From: Phenylobacterium koreense
GTDB lineage: Bacteria; Pseudomonadota; Alphaproteobacteria; Caulobacterales; Caulobacteraceae
DNA: 64,000 bases
Reading direction: 5' to 3'
Assembly: GCF_040545335.1 (NCBI RefSeq)
Contig: NZ_JBEPLU010000001.1
Coordinates: 1,426,001 to 1,490,000 of the forward strand
Of this stretch, positions 1 to 8,534 are shown in pieces. The notes below the pieces were generated by a model. That model searched no databases and had not been told where the DNA came from. It was given only the letters and a program-made list of their open reading frames with translations. The number at the start of each line of letters is the position of its first letter. The stretch's first letter is position 1. The position numbers were made by a program, and so were the translations under genes.

Positions 1-1512
1 CTGCGGCCGGTACCTGGCCATCACCTCGCTGTTGATCTCGATGGCCGGCTTGTCGTTCGGGCCGATCATCGGCACGTACTTCTGGGTCTTGGTCTGGACG
101 TTCACGAAGTAGTCCTTGGCGTTCTTGCGCAAGGCGGGCTCGGTCAGCACGTCCACCATGGTCATGGCGATGACCTTCGAGCCGGCGACCACGCCCTTGT
201 GGGCGATCGGCGTGGCCATGGAGATGGCGTTCGCCCAGTGGTGGCCGGGCAGGTCCGGGATGTTCGCCGGATAGACCACGGTGATGGTCGGCAGGGTCCA
301 GGAGATGTCGCCGATGTCGTCGGAGCCGCCGCTGGCGGGCTTTTCGACAGGCGCCTCCAGCTTGTCGAGCTCGGTGGCCAGTCCTTTCTGGGTGGCCGAG
401 CCGAGGTTCTTCTGCACCGCCTTGGCGAAGGCCTGCTCGTCGGCGGTCCACTTGGGCAGGCCGACCTTGTCGATATTGGCCTTGGCCGCCTCGGCCAGCG
501 GACGGTTGAAGTGGCGCGGGGCGGCGGTCCCGAGGATGCGCCAAGAGGCCGTGGTGTCGGTCATCTTGGCGGCGCCCTCGGCCATGGCGTTGCCGATCTC
601 GTAGTTCTTCCTGATGCCGTCGAAGGTCTGTTCGCGGAAGTAATACCAGACGGTCGCCGTGGACGGGACGACGTTGGGCTGGTCGCCGCCGTCGGTGATG
701 ACGTAGTGCGAGCGCTGCTCGGGACGCAGATGCTCGCGCCGCATGTTCCAGCCCATGTTCATGAGCTCGACCGCATCCAGGGCGCTGCGGCCGCGCCACG
801 GCGAGCCTGCCGAGTGGGCCGCCGCACCCTTGAAGGTGTATTCGACCGAGACGAGGCCGGTGCCGGAGGTCGCGCCCCAGCCGGTTCCGAGGTTGGAGCC
901 CACATGGGTGAAGAGCGCCACGTCGGCGTTCTTGAACACCCCGTCGCGGACCATGTAGGCCTTGCCGGCCACCAGCTCCTCGGCGACGCCGGGCCACAGG
1001 ACCAGGGTCCCGGCGATGTCATTCTTCTCCATCAGGTCCTTGACCGCCAGGGCCGCGACCACGTTCACCGCCTGGCCGGAATTATGCCCCTCGCCATGGC
1101 CCGGGGCGCCGGCGACCAGCGGGTCGTGCCAGGGCACGCCGGGCTTCTGCGAGGCCTTCGGGATGCCGTCGATGTCGCTGCCCAGCACGATCACCGGCCC
1201 GCCCGAGCCGTGGGTCCAGGTCGCCGTCCAGCCGGTGGGCAGCCCGGCCACGCCGCGCTCGACCTTGAAGCCGTTGGCCTCCAGCACGCCGGTCACGTAC
1301 TTCGAGGTCTCGACCTCCTGGAAGGCGAGTTCGCCGTAGGAGAAGATCTGGTCGTTCATCTGCTGCGCCAGCTTGGCGCGCGACTCAACGCCAGCCTGTG
1401 CGCTGGACTTCAGGCTGGCGATCTTCGCCGCCGGATAGGACTGGGCCAGGGCCGCCGGCGCGGCCGAGCACAGCAGGCCTGCCGCCAGGACGGCGGCCGG
1501 AAGGTTTTTCAT
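1..1512 (-). CDS. Secreted M20-family amidohydrolase (AbgB-like), 3' end cut by window edge
   Basis: Metallo-amidohydrolase of the M20 peptidase family, closest in layout to aminobenzoyl-glutamate utilization protein B. The frame is open from the ATG at 1512 to the left edge, giving 504 residues without a stop. The N-terminus (MKNLPAAVLAAGLLC, then an Ala-rich stretch ending ALAQ) is a signal peptide, so the enzyme is probably periplasmic. Metal-site-like motifs include GHGEGHNSGQ and, later, SGGSDDIGD and PGHHWAN. The last visible residues (VMARYRPQ) resemble the conserved C-terminus of the family, so little is missing. A GAGGGGAG ribosome site precedes the start. The substrate (an N-acyl or p-aminobenzoyl amino acid amide) is not determined by the sequence. 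Confidence 0.85.
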   Translation of the reverse strand, partial: MKNLPAAVLAAGLLCSAAPAALAQSYPAAKIASLKSSAQAGVESRAKLAQQMNDQIFSYGELAFQEVETSKYVTGVLEANGFKVERGVAGLPTGWTATWTHGSGGPVIVLGSDIDGIPKASQKPGVPWHDPLVAGAPGHGEGHNSGQAVNVVAALAVKDLMEKNDIAGTLVLWPGVAEELVAGKAYMVRDGVFKNADVALFTHVGSNLGTGWGATSGTGLVSVEYTFKGAAAHSAGSPWRGRSALDAVELMNMGWNMRREHLRPEQRSHYVITDGGDQPNVVPSTATVWYYFREQTFDGIRKNYEIGNAMAEGAAKMTDTTASWRILGTAAPRHFNRPLAEAAKANIDKVGLPKWTADEQAFAKAVQKNLGSATQKGLATELDKLEAPVEKPASGGSDDIGDISWTLPTITVVYPANIPDLPGHHWANAISMATPIAHKGVVAGSKVIAMTMVDVLTEPALRKNAKDYFVNVQTKTQKYVPMIGPNDKPAIEINSEVMARYRPQ

Positions 1513-1587
1513 GAAAGCTCCCCTCTAGGATCTGGGGAGAGAGGACCACGCCAAGCTGCGCCTGAAAACCTGTCGTCGCAGAACGGA

Positions 1588-1857
1588 TCAGCGCGGCGCC
1601 AGGTTGAGGACGGCGTCCTCGCCTTCGATGTGCACGATCACCACCGCCAGGGCCGGGCCGTCGTCGATCTGCAGCACCATGCTCTGGCCCACATGGTCGG
1701 CCAGGCTCTTGCCGCTGAGGGTGCGCGCCTTGGCGATGAAGGAGAGGATGGCGCTCTGGCCGTGCTCGATGGTGGCCTCGAAGGTCACCGGCTCCAGCGG
1801 CTGTTCGAGCGTGCCGATGACCCCGGTCCCGCGCTTGGTCGAATAGACCATCTCCAT
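1588..1857 (-). CDS. Small conserved-looking protein coupled to PTH2
   Basis: Eighty-nine residues starting MEMVYSTKRG and ending VLNLAPR; I do not recognise the family. The predicted chain alternates short beta-like and helical segments and has no signal peptide or membrane span. Its ATG at 1857 overlaps the TGA of the peptidyl-tRNA hydrolase gene by one base (TGATG), so translation is probably coupled and the two proteins may act together. A longer reading in the same frame runs back to 2043, but that stretch is an Arg/Ala-rich shadow of the upstream gene, so the short start is preferred. Confidence 0.6.
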   Translation of the reverse strand: MEMVYSTKRGTGVIGTLEQPLEPVTFEATIEHGQSAILSFIAKARTLSGKSLADHVGQSMVLQIDDGPALAVVIVHIEGEDAVLNLAPR

Positions 1858-2198
1858 CACCTCATAAGCTTCAGCGAGCCGGTCACGGCGTCGATCCTGG
1901 AAATCTCGTCGGGGCCGATGCCCACGCAGGTCGGCGTGCCGGCTTCCACCACCGTCCGCCCGGCGTCGCGGATCAGCATCACCGGCAGGCCGGCCGCCTG
2001 CGCCTGCTCGGCCAGGGCGAAGAGCTCGTCCTGCGATCCGCAACGCAGCACCACCTTGGGCATGCCCGCCTGCAGCCAGCCTGCCTGCTTATCCCGCGGC
2101 GCGTTGAGCAGTCCCCCGACAGCCGCATGCGCCACCTGGGCGGCCATCTTGCCGGGCGGCAGGCCCAGGGCCTCGTTGACGACGATGACCTGTTTCAT
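1857..2198 (-). CDS. Peptidyl-tRNA hydrolase, PTH2 (archaeal/eukaryotic) type
   Basis: A 113-residue PTH2-fold protein. The N-terminus MKQVIVVNEALG is followed by PGKMAAQVAHAAV, matching the family's GK-x-AAQ-x-(A/S)HAA catalytic helix. Later come GMPKVVLRC, LIRDAGRT and IGPDEISRIDAVTG, all in the order seen in human and archaeal Pth2. PTH2 enzymes cleave peptidyl-tRNA; most bacteria rely on the unrelated Pth1 family, so this may be a secondary enzyme. An upstream in-frame TTG (2228) would add ten residues, but homology begins at the ATG. A LexA-type box lies 47 bp upstream and a small unknown gene follows with a one-base overlap. A diverged PTH2-like fold with another activity is the alternative. 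Confidence 0.8.
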   Translation of the reverse strand: MKQVIVVNEALGLPPGKMAAQVAHAAVGGLLNAPRDKQAGWLQAGMPKVVLRCGSQDELFALAEQAQAAGLPVMLIRDAGRTVVEAGTPTCVGIGPDEISRIDAVTGSLKLMR

Positions 2199-2232
2199 GA
2201 GGCGCTGATGCACGAGGGGAAGGCGCAAGGCA

Positions 2233-2613
2233 ATGCGATTGAGAGTTCTCTTTTTGTTCTGGACAGATTTGCGCCAATGGCGGAGTTTGTCGCCGCACGT
2301 GATATCTCAAGCGGTCGCCGATCTTGGCCTGCCGTTCCTGGAGAGCATGCGCACGCTCCCGGCTCTAAGGGACTTTCTCGCGAAAGACATGGGCGCCGGT
2401 CGGTGGGGTGGAAACACCCCGAGCCGCCTGAACCTAGCCGTCGTGTTATGGAGAATGGGCGATCCTGCGGCGGGCGCCGGCATTGCTGGAAGATCCACCC
2501 AAGTCCATACGCGAGCCCAGACGTTGGAGATCGCGGCCTTTCGCGAATGGTTGCGAACGAGACCTGCGCCGGCCCCGGACAGCGTCATGGCGAAGAAGGA
2601 CGCAAACCCCTAG
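2233..2613 (+). CDS. Hypothetical protein or gene remnant
   Basis: An open frame of 126 residues that I do not recognise. From about residue 27 the composition looks protein-like (VADLGLPFLESM, RLNLAVVLWRMGD, EIAAFREWLRTR), as in the C-terminal part of a small helical protein. The first ATG lies within the promoter region of the divergent PTH2 operon, and the LexA box is inside its codons 5-9, so the true start may be the ATG at 2347. The short N-terminus suggests a truncated remnant, but a functional short gene cannot be excluded. Confidence 0.35.
   Translation: MRLRVLFLFWTDLRQWRSLSPHVISQAVADLGLPFLESMRTLPALRDFLAKDMGAGRWGGNTPSRLNLAVVLWRMGDPAAGAGIAGRSTQVHTRAQTLEIAAFREWLRTRPAPAPDSVMAKKDANP
2245..2259 (-). 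promoter_or_regulatory. Candidate LexA (SOS) box for the PTH2 operon
   Basis: GTTCTCTTTTTGTTC on the + strand matches the alphaproteobacterial LexA operator GTTC-N7-GTTC exactly. It differs at only one position from the box in front of imuA in this window and has the same orientation relative to the downstream gene. It lies 47 bp upstream of the PTH2 start. The match and spacing are seen directly; SOS control is inferred. Confidence 0.6.
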
Positions 2614-2639
2614 GCTGCCCGCTCAGCAAGGACCCGCTC

Positions 2640-2816
2640 ATGACCGACAATTCCGACACGCCTCCGCCGGAGGAAACGCCAATCCAGCGGGCTCTGCGCC
2701 TGAAGAAGGCGGCGATCGATGCACGGCCCAAGCCGCCGCGGGGCGGCCGGTTTCAGCGTGAGCAGGCCGCCGCCGCGCGCTCGTCATCCAAATCCAAGCC
2801 TTGGATGACGCGTTAG
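2640..2816 (+). CDS. Small basic, Pro-rich conserved protein
   Basis: Fifty-eight residues (MTDNSDTPPPEETPIQRALR...) ending SKPWMTR. It has an acidic, Pro-rich head, a helix around residues 14-30 and a Lys/Arg/Pro-rich tail. Similar small proteins with a PIQRAL.LK..A core and a KPW ending are common in Caulobacterales and Sphingomonadales; I recall no assigned function. It is cytosolic, with no signal or membrane segment. The start is the ATG after the AAGGACCCGCTC stretch. It follows the uncertain ORF at 2233-2613 by 26 nt in the same direction. Confidence 0.65.
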   Translation: MTDNSDTPPPEETPIQRALRLKKAAIDARPKPPRGGRFQREQAAAARSSSKSKPWMTR

Positions 2817-2837
2817 GGTTCGCGCGCGGCGGGACCG

Positions 2838-3860
2838 TTACAGCCGGCTGATCTCCACCCGCCGCGCGTCGAGTTCAGGCGCGTTGGTCGAGCCGGTCTC
2901 TACCATCGCCGGAGGACGCATCTCGATATTGGCCTCCGACACGCCGGCGGCGATCAGGGCGTCCCGAACCGCAACCGCCCGGTTTCGCGCCAGGGCCTGG
3001 TTCTGCGCCAAGTCGCCGGTGCGATCGGTATAGCCGGTTATGGCCAACCTGGCGCCGCCGGCGTTGGCGGCCGAAGCGGCGGCGTTGATCGCGGCCTGGC
3101 TGCCGGGCCCGATCGCCGCCGATCCGAGGGCGAAATACACGTTCGCCGGCAGGCCGATCGTCGTCCCCGCGACCGGAGCCGGCGTGGTCGCCACCGGCGG
3201 CGCGGCTTCCGCGGGCGCCGGGGCCTGCGCGGTTGCGGCAGGCGCCGTCTCCACGGGAGCGACGGCCGGAGCGGTCGCTACCTCTGCGGGCCGCCGATTG
3301 GCCAGCAACACCAACCCGACCAGCAGCGCGGCTAGGGCGGCCGCCAGCAACCACGGCCACCAGGTGATCCCTCGTCTAGCCGGCGCGGCCGCGGCGCCCG
3401 CCCTCACGGCGTAGGGCGCGGCCGGCGGCTGCTCCCGTTCGACGCGCCGCTCGATCGGGGTGTCGGCCACCACTGCCGCGGCCGGAGCCGCCGCCGCGGT
3501 CGCCGCCATCGCCGCTGCGCCGCCGACACGCCGATCCATGCCGCCGAACACCGACAGCTTCCGGAATTTCTCGGCCAGCAGGTAGTAGGCGGTCACCCGG
3601 TTCTTGGTCGGGTCGCCGCCCATGCGCTCGCCCACCTCGGCGATCGCGCTGTCGAGCGCAGCGTCGCTGTCGGTCAGGCCGAGTTTCTTCTTCAGATAGT
3701 TCTCGCGCACCCGGTCGGTCTCGGCCTTGTCACTGAATGACACCAGGGACGAATCCCGGTTCTGCAGCGCGATCCCAAGGTATCGCACGATCGCGGCGAT
3801 CACGCCGGAGTCCGCGTCGGGCGCGTACTTCCTGACATCGATGGACCAGTCTTCAGCCAT
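2838..3860 (-). CDS. DUF2853-OmpA fusion envelope protein
   Basis: A 340-residue protein with three parts. Residues about 1-105 (MAEDWSIDVRKYAPDADSG... ending YYLLAEKFRKL) match the small DUF2853 family. A single hydrophobic segment near residues 168-186 (WWPWLLAAALAALLVGLVLL) is followed by an Ala/Pro/Val-rich linker. The C-terminus is an OmpA-like peptidoglycan-binding domain (VYFALGSAAI, ITGYTDRTGD, NQALARNRAVAVRDAL). The OmpA domain should sit in the periplasm with the DUF2853 domain in the cytosol. The start at 3860 is set by a GGAGGA ribosome site; a longer frame to 3956 lacks one. The role is unknown; linking the cell wall to a cytoplasmic module is a reasonable inference. Confidence 0.8.
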   Translation of the reverse strand: MAEDWSIDVRKYAPDADSGVIAAIVRYLGIALQNRDSSLVSFSDKAETDRVRENYLKKKLGLTDSDAALDSAIAEVGERMGGDPTKNRVTAYYLLAEKFRKLSVFGGMDRRVGGAAAMAATAAAAPAAAVVADTPIERRVEREQPPAAPYAVRAGAAAAPARRGITWWPWLLAAALAALLVGLVLLANRRPAEVATAPAVAPVETAPAATAQAPAPAEAAPPVATTPAPVAGTTIGLPANVYFALGSAAIGPGSQAAINAAASAANAGGARLAITGYTDRTGDLAQNQALARNRAVAVRDALIAAGVSEANIEMRPPAMVETGSTNAPELDARRVEISRL

Positions 3861-4021
3861 TGGCGTTCCTCCAGGCACAGCAGTCCACCGGCCTTGATAA
3901 CGCCGCAGAACCGCACCCGCGCTCAGGCGATCTGCTGAAGCGAGTGGCGGAATCACCTAGGTGCGCGCAATGGGCGCGGCGTCCTTCTGGCGGTCGGCTG
4001 GGGAGATCAGCGCTCAGTGCG

Positions 4022-4111
<90 letters not shown>

Positions 4112-4213
4112 GGAGACGTCTTTCGGGCCTCCGGCGACGGAGCCCGCTGAGCGCGAGGCGCGGAACCTACTCATCCGGCCACGACAGATCAAGCGGGCGT
4201 TTTCGCCTTTCTG

Positions 4214-4654
4214 TCAGCGCGGGTAGAGGATCATCTGGGTGCAGCGGAAGAGCGCCATGGCCTTGCCGCTCTCGGCGTGTGTCGCGGTGGCGTCCCAGAC
4301 CTGGGTCATGCGGCCGCCGTGGACGAGGTTGGCCTCGCAGAGCACGGTGTCGCCGATCCTGGCGGTGCCCAGGAAGTTGCTCTTCAGCTCGATGGTGGTG
4401 AAGCCGATCGCGTCCTGCGGCAGCGAGGTGCGGCAGCCGTAGCCGGCCGCGGAGTCGAGCAGGGCGATGACGCTGGCGGCGTGCAGGAAGCCGTTGGGCG
4501 CCATGTGCTTGTGCTCGACCTTCACCTGGCTGCGCAGGTAGCCGTTGCGGACCTCCAGCACCTCGAGGCCGAGCTCGCCGGGAAGGTAGCCCTGCTGCAT
4601 GGCGTTGAGGTCGCCGGCGAGATCGTCGCTCTTGGTGGGGAAGACGTCCGCCAT
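4214..4654 (-). CDS. PaaI-family hotdog thioesterase
   Basis: A 146-residue hotdog-fold acyl-CoA thioesterase. The segment HKHMAPNGFLHAASVIALLDSAAGYGC holds the PaaI-type pattern of an N-G-x-xH motif followed by an acidic residue on the hotdog helix; ELKSNFLGTARIGDTV is the usual strand after it. It would hydrolyse CoA thioesters and recycle CoA. It is the last gene of a minus-strand group (CoA ligase, RraA-like, thioesterase) with a 3-nt gap to the gene before it, which supports a role in the same CoA-dependent pathway. The substrate is not fixed by the sequence. Confidence 0.85.
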   Translation of the reverse strand: MADVFPTKSDDLAGDLNAMQQGYLPGELGLEVLEVRNGYLRSQVKVEHKHMAPNGFLHAASVIALLDSAAGYGCRTSLPQDAIGFTTIELKSNFLGTARIGDTVLCEANLVHGGRMTQVWDATATHAESGKAMALFRCTQMILYPR

Positions 4655-4657
4655 GGC

Positions 4658-5140
4658 TCAGCCCTCGTCGGCGGCCAACACGGCCACGCCGTCCTCGTCA
4701 GCATAGAGCATGTCGCCGGGAAGGAAGACGAGACCGCCGAAGGCGACGGGCGTGTCGACCACGCCCTCGCCCCGCTTGACGCTGCGCATGGGGTTGGTCC
4801 CCAGCGCCTTGACCCCGATGTCGAGGGTGCTCAGCACGGCGGCGTCGCGGACGGCGCCGTTGACGACGATCCCGGCCCAGCCGTTCTTCACGCCGTCGGC
4901 GGCCAGGTTGTCCCCGACCAGCGCCTTGTGCAGCGAGCCTCCGCCGTCGACCACGAGGACGCAGCCCTCGCCCGGCTCGGCCAGGGTGGCCTTCACCGCC
5001 GAGTTGTCCTCATGGCAGCGCACGGTGCGGATGGGGCCGGCGAAGGCCGTCCGCCCGCCGAAGTCGCGGAACTGGGTCACGCAGACCTCGATCACCCCTT
5101 CATGTTCGTCGCAGAGGTCGGCGACAGAGATCTGGGTCAC
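4658..5140 (-). CDS. RraA-like protein / class II HMG-type aldolase
   Basis: 160 residues of the RraA/HMG aldolase fold. Family signatures are [21 protein letters not shown] and [20 protein letters not shown] followed by AVRD, the G-D-x-x-A...R-D active-site pattern of 4-hydroxy-4-methyl-2-oxoglutarate aldolases. The same family includes RNase E inhibitor RraA, and sequence alone does not separate the two. The start overlaps the stop of the upstream CoA ligase by four bases (ATGA). That metabolic setting favours an aldolase or decarboxylase role, but this is inference. Confidence 0.8.
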   Translation of the reverse strand: MTQISVADLCDEHEGVIEVCVTQFRDFGGRTAFAGPIRTVRCHEDNSAVKATLAEPGEGCVLVVDGGGSLHKALVGDNLAADGVKNGWAGIVVNGAVRDAAVLSTLDIGVKALGTNPMRSVKRGEGVVDTPVAFGGLVFLPGDMLYADEDGVAVLAADEG

Positions 5141-6684
5141 GCCAGGGCCTTTCCCTTGTAGCCATCACGAAGGTCGCGCTTCAGCACCTTGCCGATGTGG
5201 CTGCGCGGCAGGCTGTCCACCAGGATCAGGTCAGCCAGGCGCTGGGTCTTGCCGAGCTTGGCGTTGACCCATTCGCGCAGCTCTTCGGCGCCGACGCTCT
5301 TGCCCGGGCGCAGGGCGACGAAGCCAACCGGCGTCTCGCCCCACTTCTCGGATGGCACGCCGACCACGGCGGCTTCCAGAACCGCCTCGTGCTTGACCAC
5401 CTCGGCCTCGAGGTCGGACGGGTAGATGTTGAAGCCGCCCGAAATGATCATGTCCTTCTTGCGGTCCATGAGCGTCAGGAAGCCATCCTCGTCGAAGCGG
5501 CCGACGTCGCCGGTGCGGATGTAGCGAAGCCCTTCGGGCGAGTACCACTCGGCCTCGGAAGTCTTGCCCGGCTGGTTGTGGTAGCCGACCATCATCGCGC
5601 CCGAGCGGCCGACCACTTCGCCGATCTCGCCCTGGGGCACTTCCTTGCCGTCCTCGCCGATCAGGCGAATGTCGTGGCCAGGCAGCGGCACGCCGACGGT
5701 GTGCAGCTTGTCCGGATGCTCGTGGGCGACGAGGTAGCAGGAGCCGCCGCCCTCGGTCATGCCGTAGTACTCGATCAGCCCGCCGGGCCAGCGCTTCAGC
5801 ACGTCGGCCTTCACCTCCGGCGAGAAGGGCGCGCTGGTCGAGAACTTCATGCGGAAGGACGACAGGTCATAGCTGTCGAAATCGGCCCGCTCCATGATCC
5901 GGCGGTATTGCACCGGCACCAGCATGGCGTGGGTCACCTTGTTCTGCGCCGAGAGCTTCAGGAACTGCTCGGCGTCGAACTTCGGCATCAGCACCGCCGT
6001 GCCGCCATTGGAGATGGTCGGCAGGTAGGAGACGAGCGTGGTGTTCGAATAGAGCGGCGTGGAGATCATGGTCACCGCGTCGGCCGGATAGACCCCGCGG
6101 CGGATCTGGCCCCAGCGCATGCGGTGCGGCTGGACGATGCCCTTCGGCGCGCCGGTCGTGCCGGACGAGTAGATGATGTTGAAGCCCTGGTCGGGCTCGA
6201 CCTCGACGGGGGCCGGCTTGGAACCCTTGGGCGCCAGCCATTCCTCGAAGGCGACCCCGGCGGCCGAACCGTCCAGGGCCACCCGCTTGGCGGTGATCTG
6301 GCCGGCGACGCCCTCCAGCGCCTTGGCCACGCCGGCGTCCAGGAAGAAGACCTTGGCGCCGGAGTCGCTCAGCATCATCACCAGGCTTTCCGGCGTCGAG
6401 GACGGCGCCAGCGGCGCGACGATCGCGCCGGCCCGCAGGATGCCGAAGAAGGTCGCGCCATACTCGACCGAGGTGGTGGCGCAGACCGCGGCGACGTCCG
6501 CCTTGCCGACACCGTCGCGCTGCAGGGCGACGGCGATGCGGTCCATCAGCTCGTCGAGCTCGGCGTAGGAAATAGTGCGGTTGGCGTCGACGAGAGCGGG
6601 CTTGTCCTTCAGCTCGGCGGCCTGCGCCCTGATCACGTCGGCAAGCGTCCCGAACTCCTGGCTCATCAGCTCTTCGACTGACAT
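5137..6684 (-). CDS. AMP-forming acyl-CoA synthetase
   Basis: A 515-residue member of the ANL superfamily. The phosphate-binding loop is [12 protein letters not shown] (residues about 171-182), the adenine motif is YGMTEGGGS, and the hinge and C-domain show [31 protein letters not shown] and the conserved Lys in [10 protein letters not shown]. It would activate a carboxylic acid to its CoA thioester using ATP. It heads a minus-strand operon with the RraA-like and PaaI genes (ATGA overlap) and is divergent from a second CoA ligase. Chain-length specificity cannot be read from the sequence. Confidence 0.9.
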   Translation of the reverse strand: MSVEELMSQEFGTLADVIRAQAAELKDKPALVDANRTISYAELDELMDRIAVALQRDGVGKADVAAVCATTSVEYGATFFGILRAGAIVAPLAPSSTPESLVMMLSDSGAKVFFLDAGVAKALEGVAGQITAKRVALDGSAAGVAFEEWLAPKGSKPAPVEVEPDQGFNIIYSSGTTGAPKGIVQPHRMRWGQIRRGVYPADAVTMISTPLYSNTTLVSYLPTISNGGTAVLMPKFDAEQFLKLSAQNKVTHAMLVPVQYRRIMERADFDSYDLSSFRMKFSTSAPFSPEVKADVLKRWPGGLIEYYGMTEGGGSCYLVAHEHPDKLHTVGVPLPGHDIRLIGEDGKEVPQGEIGEVVGRSGAMMVGYHNQPGKTSEAEWYSPEGLRYIRTGDVGRFDEDGFLTLMDRKKDMIISGGFNIYPSDLEAEVVKHEAVLEAAVVGVPSEKWGETPVGFVALRPGKSVGAEELREWVNAKLGKTQRLADLILVDSLPRSHIGKVLKRDLRDGYKGKALA

Positions 6685-6872
6685 CGGCCCCTCTCCCTAT
6701 TCAAACAAATGTACGACTTCCTAAACCCTGAATCCGGGCCGGCCGCAATCGGCGCTTGCCCTCGACGAGTGCCCTAGAGGAAACTAGCCGTCGCCCGCCC
6801 CTCGCGATTTCGGCGGCGCGCTCGCATTCAATCCAGGGGCCATAAGAGCCCGACCCATTTTTAGGGACGAAC

Positions 6873-8354
6873 ATGCCTGACGAGATGATCTCGCTCGGCG
6901 CCAAGCTCAAGCAGCTCGCCGAACTGAAGCCCGATGCGCCCGCGGTGAGCTGCGGCGATGTGACCCTTACCTACGACCAGTTCCACAAGCTCTCCAACCG
7001 CGTCGCCCGCGGCCTTGCCGCCAAGGGCGTGAAATTCGGCGACCTCGTCACGCTCGGCCTTCCCAACTCGACCGATTTCGCCGTCGCCTGCTGGGGCATC
7101 TGGAAGCTGGGCGCCACGCCCCAGCCGATCTCCTTCCGCCTGCCCAAGGGCGAGCTGGAGGCGATCATGGAACTGGCCAAGACGCCGGTGGTGATCGCCG
7201 AGTTCGAGCACGAGATCGACCGGCCGCTGCTGTCGGTGAAGGACCTGGCGGCCCTGTCGGACGACGAGAGCGACCTGCCCGACCAGACCGCCCCGATCTC
7301 CAAGGCCCCGACCAGCGGCGGCTCCACCGGCCGCCCGAAGCTGATCCTGGCCGGCCAGCCGGGCGTCAGCGCCAGGGAAACCCCGGAGGTCGGCGGCTGG
7401 CAGATCAAGCGGGACTCGGTGTGCCTGCTGCCGGCGCCGCTCTATCACAACGCCGGCTTCGGCATGATGATGTCGGCCTTCAACATGGGCGCGCACATGG
7501 TGCTGATGCCCCGCTTCGACGCCGAGGCGACCCTGGCCAACATCGAGCGGCACAAGGCGACCTGGATCTACCTGGTCCCGACCATGATGAACCGCATCTG
7601 GCACCTGCCGGAGGAGGTCCGCACCAAGTACGACCTGTCGTCCCTGCAGACCCTCTGGCACCTGGCCGCGCCCTGCCCGCCCTGGCTGAAGGAAGCCTTC
7701 ATCCACTGGCTCGGCGGCGAGGTGATCCAGGAGCTCTACGCCGGCACCGAGGCCCAGGCCTCGACGGCGATTTCCGGCACCGAGTGGCTGACCCACCGCG
7801 GCTCCGTCGGCAAGGTGCGGATGGGCGAGATGGTCGCCATGGACGATGCCGGCAACCCCCTGCCCCCGCGCGAGGTCGGCGAGATCTACATGCGCCGGCC
7901 CGAAGGCGCGGCCCCGTCCTACAAGTACCTGGGCGCGACGGCCAAGACCCTGCCTGGCGGCTGGGAAAGCCTGGGCGACATCGGCTGGTTCGACGAGGAA
8001 GGCTATCTCTACCTGGCCGACCGGCGCACCGACATGATCCTGGTGGGCGGCTCCAACGTCTATCCGGCCGAGATCGAAGCGGCGCTGGAGGAGCATGACG
8101 ACGTCCAGTCCTGCGCGGTGATCGGCATTCCGGACGACGACCTCGGCAACCTCATTCACGCGATCGTGCAGACCAGGGGCGGGCGCGACGAAGCGTCGCT
8201 TCGGGCGCATCTGGCCGCCAAGCTGGTCACCTACAAGCAGCCCCGGACCTACGAATTCGTCGACGAACCGCTGCGCGACGACGCCGGGAAGGTGCGCCGC
8301 ACCGCCCTGCGCGACGCCCGCATCGCGGCGATGAAGGAACAGCAGCCGGCCTAA
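6873..8354 (+). CDS. AMP-forming acid-CoA ligase, bile-acid-CoA-ligase-like
   Basis: A second, diverged ANL ligase of 493 residues. The P-loop is TSGGSTGRPKLI and the adenine motif is YAGTEAQA; ESLGDIGWFDEEGY, DRRTDMILVGGSNVYP and a C-terminal DDAGKVRRT Lys follow. The variant motifs and length resemble ligases for bile acids and other polycyclic or aromatic acids more than long-chain fatty acids; this is a judgement from motif recall. AGGGAC precedes the ATG. It is followed by a thiolase-like gene and a DUF35 gene on the same strand and is divergent from the other CoA ligase across 188 nt that must carry both promoters. Confidence 0.85.
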   Translation: MPDEMISLGAKLKQLAELKPDAPAVSCGDVTLTYDQFHKLSNRVARGLAAKGVKFGDLVTLGLPNSTDFAVACWGIWKLGATPQPISFRLPKGELEAIMELAKTPVVIAEFEHEIDRPLLSVKDLAALSDDESDLPDQTAPISKAPTSGGSTGRPKLILAGQPGVSARETPEVGGWQIKRDSVCLLPAPLYHNAGFGMMMSAFNMGAHMVLMPRFDAEATLANIERHKATWIYLVPTMMNRIWHLPEEVRTKYDLSSLQTLWHLAAPCPPWLKEAFIHWLGGEVIQELYAGTEAQASTAISGTEWLTHRGSVGKVRMGEMVAMDDAGNPLPPREVGEIYMRRPEGAAPSYKYLGATAKTLPGGWESLGDIGWFDEEGYLYLADRRTDMILVGGSNVYPAEIEAALEEHDDVQSCAVIGIPDDDLGNLIHAIVQTRGGRDEASLRAHLAAKLVTYKQPRTYEFVDEPLRDDAGKVRRTALRDARIAAMKEQQPA

Positions 8355-8534
8355 GGCGGATCAGCCGGCGGCTGCCTGGCGGCCGCCGGACGACCATGAA
8401 ATCGGAACCTGGGCTGCTCCAGCGCGGCCCAGTTTTGCAGCACGGCGACCGCCGCTTCCGGGCAGACGGTTGCCGTCCATGCTGCGCCGCGATAAGCGAG
8501 AGCCATTCTTGAAAGATAATTTCCGGGGAAACGC

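Noticed and set aside
199..2208. 669-residue open frame on the + strand
   Set aside because: Antisense shadow of the M20 amidohydrolase and PTH2 genes; composition typical of out-of-frame GC-rich DNA.
5197..6681. Long + strand frame opposite the first CoA ligase
   Set aside because: His/Gly/Arg/Val-rich shadow; the minus-strand frame has all ligase motifs.
6861..8210. Minus-strand frame opposite the second CoA ligase
   Set aside because: Antisense shadow without recognisable motifs.
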